From Pseudomonadales bacterium (GTDB taxonomy: Bacteria > Pseudomonadota > Gammaproteobacteria > Pseudomonadales > UBA7239): DNA of 64,000 nt. The notes under the pieces were generated by a model. That model was not told the DNA's origin. It worked only from the letters and a program-made list of their open reading frames with translations, and did no database searches. Numbering within the stretch: the stretch's first letter is position 1; each line of letters begins with the position of its first letter. Location of the stretch: assembly GCA_041395665.1 (NCBI GenBank), contig JAWLAB010000003.1, forward strand, positions 62,001 to 126,000, written 5' to 3'. Made by a program: the position numbers and the translations under genes. Of this stretch, positions 18,250-27,174 are shown piece by piece.

Positions 18250-19655
18250 ATGCGATATTTTCTGATGTGCCTGCTGTTGCTTTGTTGCAGTACATTACAA
18301 GCCTCAATTGATGCTTATGAGTTCAAAAGTGAAGAGCAGCGCAACCTTTATCAAAAGCTAACGGAAGAGTTGCGATGCCCTAAGTGTCAAAATCAAAACT
18401 TGGCAGATTCAGATTCGCAGATCGCTGCTGATTTACGCAAGGAACTTTATCAGCAGCTATTAGCGGGAAAATCTGAAAACGAAATCATTGATTTTATGCG
18501 TGAGCGTTACGGTGATTTTGTGTTGTATAAGCCGCGCATGCAGCTGACGACAGTTTTTTTATGGGCAGCTCCTATTTCTTTAATTTTAATCGTGATGTTG
18601 TTGCTGTGGTTCTCTCGGCGTGGTGAGGCGGTCGTTGTTGAACAAAGCGCGTTATCAGAGTCTGTTGTAAATGATGCTGATCAGAAAATATTTGCTGGTC
18701 GATGGGTGAACTTTGTTTCATTGTTGATTTTGGTTGCGGTGGCTATTGGTTCATTATTGCTTTATAAGCATGTGGGTTCTGTGCGTGCTTTGCAAATTAC
18801 GGAGTTAGGGCAGGCTGTTTTTTCGCAGCAGTTGTCAGCTGAAGAACAAGAGCACCAGCAAAAAACCTCATCACGGAATTGGATGCTTGGTTGGAAGATC
18901 ATCCTGACGATGATGGTTTTATCTACATGCGAGCGCGGTTGTTATCGATGTCAGGTGATTGGGATCGTTCAATAGCTGATTATCAAAAGTTGGTTACTGC
19001 CTTTCCTGAGCAGGACAAGTTTCTCGCGGAATATGCGCAAACACTTTTCCTAAAAAATGATCGCGTGCTGGCTGATGACGCGCAGGCGTTATTGCAGCGC
19101 GCATTGGTATCCAATCCGCACAATGTGACGGCATTGGGCTTGCTGGGCATGGGGGCTTTTGAGCAAAAAGATTACGCGCGAGCCGTAGATTTGTGGCAGC
19201 GCCTGCTGGCGTCTATCCCGCAAGGTACGCCGCAAGCAGCCGCGATTGCAGAAGGTGTAGAAAAAGCGCGTACATTGGGTGGCATTCCTGCCGCCACATC
19301 GTCGGATATGCAGTTGCGTGTGCAGGTCAGTATCGCGCCAGAGGCAAACGCCCAGCCGGATGATGTCGTCTTTGTTTTACTGCGAGCAAAAGAAGGGCCG
19401 CGTATGCCCTTGGCCGCTGTTAAAACTACGGTGGATGCCTTGGCAAAAGCCGTTGTGCTGGATACCGCCACCTCGCCGATGAAAGGGCAGATGGATTGGT
19501 CTGCTATCAATGCCTTTGAGGTGGTTGCTCGTCTATCCCACAGCGGCCAGCCTATGCCGGTGGCGGGTGATTGGGAGGGTGTCAGTGATACATTGCAAAA
19601 GAACGCGCTTCCCACTGAACTGCGCGTGACGATTGCACAAAAAATTACTCAATAA
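18250..19655 (+). pseudogene. ccmH: CcmH-CcmI fusion for cytochrome c maturation, split by a frameshift
   Basis: The first frame (from ATG 18250) encodes a signal segment, the haem-ligation motif LRCPKCQNQ with its CXXC, a membrane span and a second span (WVNFVSLLILV) that opens the CcmI part. At a run of six A residues (18860-18865) the family match jumps by one base into another frame, which continues as NLITELDAWLEDHP through TPR helices to 19655. One extra A would restore a single protein of about 468 residues, like the fused CcmH of E. coli. Frame one otherwise ends at 18975. Recoding, a real mutation or an assembly error are all possible. No other ccm gene is nearby. Confidence 0.8.
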
Positions 19656-19682
19656 CTTGTTGATTGGTAAAGGGATATCACA

Positions 19683-20339
19683 ATGAAATTGAAATCGATT
19701 TATTTGGCTGTGAGTTTGCTCTCGCTAGTCGCTACTGTTCAGGCGGACAGCACACAGGACATGCTGAAAAGCCTTGTGAAAGATGTGAAGCCAGGACTGT
19801 GGGAGATTCAACAAAAATCGGTGGTGGATGGGCAGGAGTTGCCCGATTTGAGCAAGATGCTGGAAAGTGTGCCGCCGGAAATGCGTGCGCAAGTAGAAGC
19901 CATGATGAGCAAAAAGGCCTCTCGCTTGGTCTCGGGCAAGCCGATGCAAACCTGTATCACGGCAGAGCAATTGGCCAAGCAAGCGCAGGAGAATGACGCA
20001 AACAGTCGCTGCCAATTTAGCAATATTCAGCGCGAGGGTAATCGTACGCATGTAACCATGCAGTGCAGCAAACCTAAAGGGCAGGGAGAGACAACCATTA
20101 CACGCATCAATTCAGAGGCGTGGACTTCCGTGACCAAAATGACCATCGAGGAGCAGGGTTCGACGCATAAAGTGGACAACGAAGCCAAGGCGCGTTGGAT
20201 TTCTGCTGACTGCAGTGCCATGAAGCAGGTTGATGAAGCAGAAAAACAGAAACAGAAGCAATTGCGCAAGCAACAGGAACAAGAGCTTCGTCGCGCGGCT
20301 ATCCAGGCGTTACAAGAAGGTGATAGCGGCGGAGAGTAA
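19683..20339 (+). CDS. DUF3617 family periplasmic protein
   Basis: A 218-residue protein with a clear Sec signal (residues 1-21, ending VQA-DS). The domain opens with the family hallmark KPGLWEIQ and contains four cysteines likely to form disulfides (TCITAEQ, SRCQFS, MQCSKP, DCSAM). The last 40 residues are a charged, Gln-rich helix (KQKQKQLRKQQEQ). The function of DUF3617 is not established. It follows the ccmH region by 27 bases. A second DUF3617 protein is encoded at 41261-41788. Confidence 0.75.
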   Translation: MKLKSIYLAVSLLSLVATVQADSTQDMLKSLVKDVKPGLWEIQQKSVVDGQELPDLSKMLESVPPEMRAQVEAMMSKKASRLVSGKPMQTCITAEQLAKQAQENDANSRCQFSNIQREGNRTHVTMQCSKPKGQGETTITRINSEAWTSVTKMTIEEQGSTHKVDNEAKARWISADCSAMKQVDEAEKQKQKQLRKQQEQELRRAAIQALQEGDSGGE

Positions 20340-20361
20340 GTGTTGGTCGGGCTGGCTCGGC

Positions 20362-20390
20362 TTGTCACTGCTGCAGCGCTCTCCTAAAAT
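20362..20390 (+). promoter_or_regulatory. Promoter of thrS operon
   Basis: TTGTCA (20362-20367) and TAAAAT (20385-20390) are separated by exactly 17 bases and followed by a GC-rich CGCGCTCC. Transcription would start near 20397, giving an untranslated leader of about 50 bases before thrS. Confidence 0.6.
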
Positions 20391-20408
20391 CGCGCTCCTC
20401 TTACTCAC

Positions 20409-20430
20409 CTTACACATTGAATTGTGTAAG
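20409..20430 (+). promoter_or_regulatory. Leader hairpin upstream of thrS
   Basis: CTTACACA (20409-20416) and TGTGTAAG (20423-20430) are perfect complements with a six-base loop TTGAAT. The hairpin ends 16 bases before the thrS ATG, next to the ribosome site. E. coli ThrRS represses its own translation through leader hairpins that mimic tRNA-Thr; no threonine anticodon is exposed in this loop, so equivalence is unproven. Confidence 0.4.
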
Positions 20431-20446
20431 TCCGCTGGAAAATATC

Positions 20447-22363
20447 ATGCCTATTGTTACGCTTCCCGATGGAAGTCAACGCACTTTCGATCAAGCCGTC
20501 ACCGTTGCTGATGTAGCCGCATCCATTGGTGCAGGTCTTGCTAAAGCTGCTTTAGCCGGTCGTGTGGATGGCAAATTGGTCGATACTTCATATCGCATCG
20601 AACAAGATGTTGCGTTAGCTATCGTCACGGAAAAAGATCCAGACGCACTGGAAATTATTCGTCACTCCACAGCGCATTTGTTGGCGATGGCTGTGCAAAA
20701 TTTATTTCCAGGCACGCAAGTCACTATCGGCCCTGTTATTGACGACGGTTTTTATTACGATTTTGCAGCAGAGCGTGCATTCACACCGGACGATCTCATC
20801 ACCATCGAAAAAAAGATGGAAGAACTGGCTGCTGCTGATTTTTCTGTGCAGCGTATCGTGATGAGTCGCGACGAAGCCGTGAAAACTTTTGCTGCGATGG
20901 GCGAGCAATACAAAGTTGAAATCATCAATGATTTGCCGGCTGCTGAAGAAATTTCACTTTATCAGCAAGGCGAGTGGATGGATTTGTGTCGCGGCCCGCA
21001 TGTGCCGTCTACGGGGCGTTTGAAAGCTTTCAAGGTAATGAAAGTGGCGGGTGCGTACTGGCGCGGTGATAGCAAAAACGCGCAATTACAGCGTATTTAT
21101 GGCACGGCGTGGCTAAACAAAAAAGATTTGCAAGCGTATTTAACGCGCATAGAAGAAGCAGAAAAACGCGATCATCGTAAATTAGCGAAGCGTCTTGATT
21201 TGTTTCACATGCAAGAAGAAGCGCCGGGCATGGTGTTCTGGCACAACAACGGTTGGATCGTCTATAAAGAGATTGAAAACTATATTCGCGAGCGTTTGCG
21301 CAAAGCGGGTTATCAAGAAGTCAAAACGCCGCAAGTGGTCGATTTGTCGCTGTGGGAGCGCTCTGGTCACTGGGGTAAATATTCGCAAAATATGTTTATC
21401 ACGGAATCGGAAGCGCGCGACTATGCGATCAAGCCGATGAATTGTCCGTGTCATGTGCAAATCTATAACGCCGCTTTGCACAGCTATCGTGAATTGCCTT
21501 TGCGTATGGCGGAGTTTGGTTCTTGTCACCGCAACGAGCCATCAGGTGCGCTGCACGGCATCATGCGTGTACGCGGCTTTACGCAAGACGATGCGCATAT
21601 TTTTTGTACGGAAGAACAGATTCAGCCTGAAGTCGCGAGCTTTATTGATCTGCTGTATTCGGTCTATCAAGATTTTGGCTTTGATGAAGTCATCATCAAG
21701 TTATCGACTCGCCCTGAAGAGCGCGTCGGTTCGGACGAAATCTGGGATAAAGCTGAAGCTGCTTTAGCGGATGCGCTAAATGCCAAAGGCCTACCGTTTG
21801 ATCTGCAGCCGGGCGAAGGCGCGTTTTATGGTCCTAAGATTGAGTTCACGCTCAAAGACTGTATTGGTCGTATGTGGCAGTGCGGCACCGTGCAGGTGGA
21901 CTTCAACATGCCCGGCCGTTTGGATGCCGAGTATGTGGACGAGCACAGCCAGCGTCAGACGCCGGTGATGTTGCATCGCGCCATTTTGGGTTCTCTGGAG
22001 CGCTTTATCGGTATTTTGATCGAGCAATACGAAGGTGCGTTCCCTGTGTGGCTAGCGCCGGTTCAAGCTGTGATCATGAATATTACGGATCGACAGGCCG
22101 AATACGCTACGAAATTGGCAGAATATCTTGAAAATCATGGGCTTCGCGCGCAAGCAGACTTGAGAAACGAGAAGGTAGGCTTTAAAATCCGCGAGCATAC
22201 GATCCAGAAGATTCCTTTCCTGCTTGTTGTGGGAGACAAGGAATCTGAAACCCAAACGGTGGCCGTGCGAGCACGCAACGGAGCGGAACTGGGCACGATG
22301 AGCTGGGAACAGCTGCGTGACCTGCTGCAATCCGAAGTGCTTCAGCGCGGTCGTGTGCGTTGA
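20447..22363 (+). CDS. thrS: Threonyl-tRNA synthetase
   Basis: Charges tRNA-Thr and edits mis-charged serine. The ATG at 20447 (MPIVTLPDGS) gives 638 residues, as usual; the open frame has ten extra upstream codons. Domains in order: TGS (1-60), editing domain with HSTAHLLAMAV and later CRGPH, class II catalytic core with the zinc cysteine in KPMNCPCHVQIY and FYGPKIEF, and the C-terminal anticodon-binding domain. It heads the conserved cluster thrS-infC-rpmI-rplT-pheST-ihfA. Confidence 0.97.
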   Translation: MPIVTLPDGSQRTFDQAVTVADVAASIGAGLAKAALAGRVDGKLVDTSYRIEQDVALAIVTEKDPDALEIIRHSTAHLLAMAVQNLFPGTQVTIGPVIDDGFYYDFAAERAFTPDDLITIEKKMEELAAADFSVQRIVMSRDEAVKTFAAMGEQYKVEIINDLPAAEEISLYQQGEWMDLCRGPHVPSTGRLKAFKVMKVAGAYWRGDSKNAQLQRIYGTAWLNKKDLQAYLTRIEEAEKRDHRKLAKRLDLFHMQEEAPGMVFWHNNGWIVYKEIENYIRERLRKAGYQEVKTPQVVDLSLWERSGHWGKYSQNMFITESEARDYAIKPMNCPCHVQIYNAALHSYRELPLRMAEFGSCHRNEPSGALHGIMRVRGFTQDDAHIFCTEEQIQPEVASFIDLLYSVYQDFGFDEVIIKLSTRPEERVGSDEIWDKAEAALADALNAKGLPFDLQPGEGAFYGPKIEFTLKDCIGRMWQCGTVQVDFNMPGRLDAEYVDEHSQRQTPVMLHRAILGSLERFIGILIEQYEGAFPVWLAPVQAVIMNITDRQAEYATKLAEYLENHGLRAQADLRNEKVGFKIREHTIQKIPFLLVVGDKESETQTVAVRARNGAELGTMSWEQLRDLLQSEVLQRGRVR

Positions 22364-22412
22364 TAAAACGCCACGCTGCTGGATTTAGTCATAGGTAAAC
22401 GGAGAAAGCATT

Positions 22413-22967
22413 ATTAATCAGCCAGTTGAGAATAAAGATCGCGCTGCGGCGAACGCTAACAAACAGCGCATCAATGATGAAATTCGTGCAAGAGAAGTGC
22501 GCTTAATTGGCGCAGATGGATCGCAAGTCGGTGTTGTCAGTTTGCGTGAAGCATTGGCTGCAGCAGAAGAAGCAGAGCAGGATTTGGTGGAGATTTCTCC
22601 CGATGCGGTGCCACCTGTTTGCAAGATCATGGATTACGGCAAGTTTTTGTTCGAGCAGAAAAAACAGAAAGCTGAGCAAAAGAAAAAGCAGCATCGTGTA
22701 CAGATTAAAGAAATTAAGTTTCGACCAGGGACGGAAGACGGAGACTATCAGGTAAAACTACGCAACCTGATGCGTTTCTTGGAAGACGGGGACAAAGCCA
22801 AAATCACGCTGCGTTATCGCGGTCGTGAAATGGCTCACCAAGAGTTGGGCATGGAGATGCTGAAACGCATCGAAGCCGACTTGGCGGACTATGGTTCGGT
22901 TGAGCAATTTCCAAAAATGGAAGGGCGACAACTGACGATGGTTCTGGGACCCAAAAAGAAGAAATAA
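22413..22967 (+). CDS. infC: Translation initiation factor IF-3, non-AUG start
   Basis: Keeps 30S subunits free and proofreads the initiator tRNA. Family similarity (RINDEIRAREVRLIG) extends well upstream of the first ATG/GTG-type codon, up to two tandem ATT codons at 22410 and 22413. No ATG exists in this part. GGAG at 22401-22404 is 8 bases from the second ATT, which gives 184 residues. The AUU start is the known device by which IF-3 represses its own translation in E. coli. The C-terminal domain ends KMEGRQLTMVLGPKKKK. An annotation starting at GTG 22497 would lose 28 residues. Confidence 0.93.
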   Translation: MNQPVENKDRAAANANKQRINDEIRAREVRLIGADGSQVGVVSLREALAAAEEAEQDLVEISPDAVPPVCKIMDYGKFLFEQKKQKAEQKKKQHRVQIKEIKFRPGTEDGDYQVKLRNLMRFLEDGDKAKITLRYRGREMAHQELGMEMLKRIEADLADYGSVEQFPKMEGRQLTMVLGPKKKK

Positions 22968-22984
22968 GTCGCAGACTTATTTTT
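22962..22984 (+). terminator. Hairpin with T-run between infC and rpmI
   Basis: AAATAAGTC (22962-22970) and GACTTATTT (22974-22982) pair perfectly over nine bases around the loop GCA and are followed by TT. The stem includes the infC stop codon. It looks like a weak intrinsic terminator or attenuator that could set the ratio of IF-3 to L35/L20. Confidence 0.5.
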
Positions 22985-23042
22985 ATCATTAACCCGAGCA
23001 CCGCTGTCGTTGTAGACAAGTGTTCCAATGCGGAGTTAGACC

Positions 23043-23237
23043 ATGCCTAAAATTAAGGTACACAGCGGAGCGTCTAAGCGCTTCAAGAAAACAGCGGCCG
23101 GTTACAAGCGCAAGCATGCGAACAAGAGCCACATCCTCACCAAAATGACTACCAAGCGTAAGCGTCAATTGCGCGGCACAGATTTGGTTCACAAGTCTGA
23201 TGTGGTGTTAGTCGATAAAATGATGCGTAATCTGTGA
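23043..23237 (+). CDS. rpmI: 50S ribosomal protein L35
   Basis: A 64-residue, very basic protein with the L35 pattern PKIKVHSGASKRFKKTA, HANKSHILTKM and the C-terminal KMMRNL. It binds 23S rRNA in the large subunit. It lies 75 bases after infC and 13 bases before rplT, the standard order. In E. coli, L20 represses rpmI and rplT through this leader; whether the same structure exists here was not tested. Confidence 0.97.
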   Translation: MPKIKVHSGASKRFKKTAAGYKRKHANKSHILTKMTTKRKRQLRGTDLVHKSDVVLVDKMMRNL

Positions 23238-23250
23238 GGAGAATTGAACT

Positions 23251-23610
23251 ATGCCACGCGTAAAACGCGGTGTTACCGCACATGCTCGTCACAAGAAAAC
23301 TCTCAAACTCGCTAAAGGTTATAGCGGTGCTCGTTCGCGCGTTTATCGCGTTGCCAAGCAAGCTGTCACTAAAGCAGGTCAATATGCATTCCGCGACCGT
23401 CGCGTTAAAAAGCGTGATTTTCGCTCACTGTGGATCGTGCGTATCAATGCGCAAGCTCGTGCAGAAGGCATTAGCTACAGCCAATTTATTGCCGGCTTGA
23501 AAAAAGCGGGTATCGAATTGGATCGTCGCGTTATGGCGGATATCGCTGTTCACGACAAGCCAGCTTTTGCTGCATTAGTTGAGAAGGCCAAAGCTGCACT
23601 GGCTGCTTAA
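23251..23610 (+). CDS. rplT: 50S ribosomal protein L20
   Basis: A 119-residue basic protein starting MPRVKRGVTAHARHKK, with the family's central FRDRRVKKRDFR and C-terminal globular part (YSQFIAGLKKAGIELDRR). It is essential for early 50S assembly and, in E. coli, represses its own operon. GAGGAG lies just before its ATG. A terminator-like hairpin follows at 23634-23660. Confidence 0.97.
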   Translation: MPRVKRGVTAHARHKKTLKLAKGYSGARSRVYRVAKQAVTKAGQYAFRDRRVKKRDFRSLWIVRINAQARAEGISYSQFIAGLKKAGIELDRRVMADIAVHDKPAFAALVEKAKAALAA

Positions 23611-23633
23611 TTTTGGTTTTGCCAGTAAGCTCG

Positions 23634-23660
23634 AAACGGCCCGCTTTTGCGGGTCGTTTT
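23634..23660 (+). terminator. Intrinsic terminator or attenuator after rplT
   Basis: AAACGGCCCGC (23634-23644) pairs with GCGGGTCGTTT (23649-23659) around a TTTT loop, with a single G-T pair, and runs into T residues. It separates the infC-rpmI-rplT group from pheST, the place where E. coli has the phe attenuator. Confidence 0.75.
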
Positions 23661-23697
23661 GTATTCAAATCTTGATTTCTTTTTGAATGTGAATCGC

Positions 23698-24729
23698 ATG
23701 GATCATTTGCAAACATTGTCCGAAGAAGCGCAACAAGCCATTGCTGCTGCCGATAGCGAGCGCGCGCTTGATGAAGTGCGCGTCAATTATTTGGGTAAAA
23801 AAGGCGCACTGACAGCATTGTTAAAAAATTTAGGGCAGTTGTCGGCTGAAGAGCGTCCAGCAGCCGGTGCAAAAATCAATGTCGTCAAAGAAGCGATTCA
23901 AACGCAAATTGATGCCAAGCAAAGTGTCTTGGCTTCCGCCGCGATTTCTGCACAGCTAGCGCGCGAAACCATTGATGTCTCGTTGGATGGCCGCAATGAA
24001 ACAGTGGGCTCGCTGCATCCTGTGACGCGCACCATTGCGCGCATCCGCGATATTTTTGCGCGCGTGGGATTTGAGTTGGTTGAAGGGCCAGAAATCGAAG
24101 ACGACTTTCACAACTTTGGCGCGCTGAATATTCCCGATCACCATCCCGCACGCGCCATGCACGACACGTTTTATGTCGGCGACAACACCGTGCTGCGCAC
24201 GCACACCTCGCCGGTACAAATTCGTGTGATGGAGCGTTTTATCGCTGAGAAGCAGTCGCTGCCTATTCGAGTCCTTTGCCCAGGGCGAGTTTATCGCTGT
24301 GATTCTGATTTGACCCACACGCCAATGTTTCACCAAGTGGAAGGGCTTTTGGTGGATAAAGGCGTGAGCTTTGCCGACCTGAAAGGCATGATCGACCAAT
24401 TTTTGAAGGCTTTCTTTGAGACGAATTTAGCTGTGCGTTTTCGCCCGTCTTACTTCCCGTTTACTGAGCCTTCGGCCGAAGTGGATATGCAGTGCACGCA
24501 CTGTCGCGGTAAAGGCTGCCGTATTTGTAAGCAAACCGGCTGGTTGGAGGTCATGGGTTGCGGCATGGTGCATCCAGCGGTGTTTTCGCAAGTGGGTATG
24601 GATGCTCAAGAATACACAGGGCTAGCTTTCGGCATGGGTGTGGAGCGATTGGCCATGCTTCGCTATGGAGTCAATGACTTACGCATGTTTTTTGAGAATG
24701 ATTCTAGGTTTTTGAGTCAATTCCAGTAA
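23698..24729 (+). CDS. pheS: Phenylalanyl-tRNA synthetase alpha subunit
   Basis: Catalytic subunit of the (alpha-beta)2 PheRS. The ATG at 23698 gives 343 residues. After an N-terminal coiled-coil (about 1-85) comes the class II core: motif 1 region with EGPEIEDDFHNF, motif 2 around HQVEGLLVDKG, and motif 3 near GLAFGMGVERLAMLRYG. A cysteine-rich loop (CTHCRGKGCRICKQTGW) is present, as in many gammaproteobacteria. No phenylalanine-rich leader peptide is seen upstream. pheT follows after 58 bases, a longer gap than usual. Confidence 0.97.
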   Translation: MDHLQTLSEEAQQAIAAADSERALDEVRVNYLGKKGALTALLKNLGQLSAEERPAAGAKINVVKEAIQTQIDAKQSVLASAAISAQLARETIDVSLDGRNETVGSLHPVTRTIARIRDIFARVGFELVEGPEIEDDFHNFGALNIPDHHPARAMHDTFYVGDNTVLRTHTSPVQIRVMERFIAEKQSLPIRVLCPGRVYRCDSDLTHTPMFHQVEGLLVDKGVSFADLKGMIDQFLKAFFETNLAVRFRPSYFPFTEPSAEVDMQCTHCRGKGCRICKQTGWLEVMGCGMVHPAVFSQVGMDAQEYTGLAFGMGVERLAMLRYGVNDLRMFFENDSRFLSQFQ

Positions 24730-24735
24730 TAAAAG

Positions 24736-24752
24736 TTAAGTTATCAACTTAA
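24736..24752. repeat. Palindrome in the pheS-pheT gap
   Basis: TTAAGTT (24736-24742) and AACTTAA (24746-24752) are perfect inverted repeats around ATC, within an unusually AT-rich 58-base spacer. It may be a processing site, a weak pause or an operator. No function is known. Confidence 0.4.
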
Positions 24753-24787
24753 TGATATAAGTTACCTGATAATAGTGATGTAACTCT

Positions 24788-27172
24788 ATGAAATTTAATA
24801 AAAAATGGCTTGAAGATCACGTGGCGTGTGCAGGGCTGTCTGCCCAGCAGTTGGCGGACACGATCACCATGGCGGGTTTGGAAGTTGATGCTGTAACATC
24901 TGTCGCTCCGCCGTTTTCTGGCGTGGTGGTGGGAGAAATTGTTGCGATTGCACAGCATCCTGACGCGGATAAGTTACGCGTCTGCCAAGTGGCTGGCCAT
25001 CCTGACGGTGAAGCCAAGCAGGTGGTTTGCGGTGCTGCCAATGCGCGTTTAGGGTTGAAGATTCCCTTTGCCACACTGGGCGCTGAACTGCCTAGCATCA
25101 AAATCAAGCAGGCAAAACTGCGCGGTGTAGAGTCTTTCGGCATGTTGTGTGCCGAGCAAGAGTTGGGGTTGGCGGAAGCGAGTGATGGCCTGTGGGAGCT
25201 GCCTGCGGATGCGCCAGTAGGTGTGTGTATTCGAGATTACCTCCAGTTAGATGATAGTGTGGTCGAAGTGGATTTAACGCCGAATCGCGGCGACTGTTTA
25301 GGTATGGTTGGCTTGGCGCGTGAAGTGGCTGCACTGACTGGATCAAGTATAAAATCATTTAAAATCAACGAAATAGAAGCTAAAGTTGATGCTAGAACTA
25401 GCGTTAATTTGAAGTCGCCCGAACACTGCGCCCGTTATGTCGGCAGGGTCATTCGCAATATCAACACGGGTAGCGTTACTCCACTGTGGATGGCGGAGCG
25501 CCTGCGCCGCGCCGGTGTGCGTAGTATCGATCCTGTGGTTGATGTTACTAACTATGTGCTGTTGGAACTTGGCCAGCCTATGCACGCTTTTGACCTCGAT
25601 TGCTTGGATGGTGAGATCGATGTGCGCTTGGCGCAGAAGGGGGAATCCCTTGTGCTATTGGATGGCCAAACGGTTGAGCTGAAGCCGGACACCTTGGTGA
25701 TTGCGGATGCGAGCAAGTCTTTGGCGATGGCGGGCATCATGGGTGGCGCTGAGAGCGCGGTTTCTCCTGCGACGCGTAATATTTGGCTGGAAAGCGCTTG
25801 GTTTAATCCGGTGTCGATGGCAGGAAAGGCGCGTAATTACGGCATGCACACCGATGCCTCGCACCGTTTTGAACGAGGAGTTGACTTTAACATTCAGTCG
25901 CAAGCTATTGAATTAGCAGCAAAATTACTGCTTGAAATTGTGGGTGGTGAAGCTGGCCCCGTAGTTCAAGTGGTTTCTGAAGATCATCTGCCGCAACGCA
26001 AGCCTGTTCGATTGACGCGCGGTTTATTGGCTCAATACTTAGGGTTGGATTTGCCTGAAAATGAGGTAACAGCTATTTTCGAGCGACTGGGTTTTACTCC
26101 AGTTGTTGATGCTGAGGGGTGGACCATTCAGCCGCCGAGCTGGCGTTATGACATTGCTATAGAGCAAGACTTGATCGAGGAAGTGGCGCGTGTGTATGGC
26201 TACAACCGTTTGCCTTCGTGCGCGGTGCGTGCCGATATGGATTTGGTGGGCGTGCCGGAGACTAAGCTCGAAGCTGGAACGCCTGCTTCTGTTTTGGTGG
26301 CGCGCGGCTATCAGGAAGTCATCAGTTATTCGTTTATCTCTCCCGAACTGCACGGCTTGTTTGAGCCGCAGCAGGCTGGTGTGAGCTTACAAAACCCGAT
26401 TTCGGCGGATTTGTCGGTCATGCGCGCCAGCTTGATTCCGAGCTTGGTGAGCACACTGCAATACAACCTGAACAGACAACAAAGTCGTGCGCGTTTCTTT
26501 GAATCTGGTCTGCGCTTCCGCTTGGAAGATGGCGCGGTTCAGCAGCAACCAATGATGGCGGCGCTGTTGTACGGCACTCGAACGCCAGAGTCTTGGGAGG
26601 GGCAGGCATCTGCCAAGGTGGATTTTTTCGACCTCAAAGGTGATTTGGAAGCACTGTTGGCGCGTACAGGTCGAGCGGGCGATTTTTCGTTTGTACGCTC
26701 GGAGCATCCTGCGCTGCATCCGGGGCAAACGGCAGCTATTTTGGATCGCGGTAAGGTCGTGGGCATCATCGGTGCGTTGCATCCAGAGTTGCAGCGCAAG
26801 TTGGATATCCCCAGCACAGTGTTGGTGTTTGAGATCGAGCGTGAGGCGTTGTTGTTAGGTCGCACACCGGCGTTTGTTCCTGTTTCTCGTTTTCCTGCCG
26901 TGCGTCGCGATTTGGCGTTGGTGGTCGATCGCAATTTGCCGGTGGCTGATCTCTGTGCGTCAGTGCGTCAGGCTGCGGGCGAGTGGTTAACAAACCTCAA
27001 GGTGTTTGATGTATATGTTGGCGAACATATTGAATCTAATAGAAAAAGTGTCGCTTTGGGCTTGACCTTTCAGTTGGCTTCGCGCACCCTTAACGAGAAC
27101 GAAATTGTTGAATGCGTGGATGCTGTTTTGGCTGCTTTAAGCCAACAATACGGAGCCACACTCAGGAATTAA
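24788..27172 (+). CDS. pheT: Phenylalanyl-tRNA synthetase beta subunit
   Basis: Non-catalytic large subunit that binds tRNA and edits Tyr-tRNA-Phe. It has 794 residues, the expected size. Domains in order: B1 and EMAP-like tRNA-binding domain (VVGEIVAIAQHPDADKLRVC), the B3/B4 editing module (GRVIRNINTG, LGQPMHAFDLD), B5 DNA-binding-like fold, the degenerate class II core, and the C-terminal ferredoxin-like anticodon-binding domain (FPAVRRDLALVVD). ihfA starts three bases after its stop codon. Confidence 0.97.
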   Translation: MKFNKKWLEDHVACAGLSAQQLADTITMAGLEVDAVTSVAPPFSGVVVGEIVAIAQHPDADKLRVCQVAGHPDGEAKQVVCGAANARLGLKIPFATLGAELPSIKIKQAKLRGVESFGMLCAEQELGLAEASDGLWELPADAPVGVCIRDYLQLDDSVVEVDLTPNRGDCLGMVGLAREVAALTGSSIKSFKINEIEAKVDARTSVNLKSPEHCARYVGRVIRNINTGSVTPLWMAERLRRAGVRSIDPVVDVTNYVLLELGQPMHAFDLDCLDGEIDVRLAQKGESLVLLDGQTVELKPDTLVIADASKSLAMAGIMGGAESAVSPATRNIWLESAWFNPVSMAGKARNYGMHTDASHRFERGVDFNIQSQAIELAAKLLLEIVGGEAGPVVQVVSEDHLPQRKPVRLTRGLLAQYLGLDLPENEVTAIFERLGFTPVVDAEGWTIQPPSWRYDIAIEQDLIEEVARVYGYNRLPSCAVRADMDLVGVPETKLEAGTPASVLVARGYQEVISYSFISPELHGLFEPQQAGVSLQNPISADLSVMRASLIPSLVSTLQYNLNRQQSRARFFESGLRFRLEDGAVQQQPMMAALLYGTRTPESWEGQASAKVDFFDLKGDLEALLARTGRAGDFSFVRSEHPALHPGQTAAILDRGKVVGIIGALHPELQRKLDIPSTVLVFEIEREALLLGRTPAFVPVSRFPAVRRDLALVVDRNLPVADLCASVRQAAGEWLTNLKVFDVYVGEHIESNRKSVALGLTFQLASRTLNENEIVECVDAVLAALSQQYGATLRN

Positions 27173-27174
27173 CG

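Noticed and set aside
18879..19655. Independent CcmI gene starting at TTG 18879
   Set aside because: The TTG falls inside the first TPR helix and the required CcmI membrane segment lies upstream in the other frame, so a frameshifted fusion explains the data better.
23647..23697. Possible phenylalanine leader peptide (PheM-like) before pheS
   Set aside because: The frame contains only two adjacent Phe codons and runs directly into pheS; no separate peptide with stop codon and Phe run is present.
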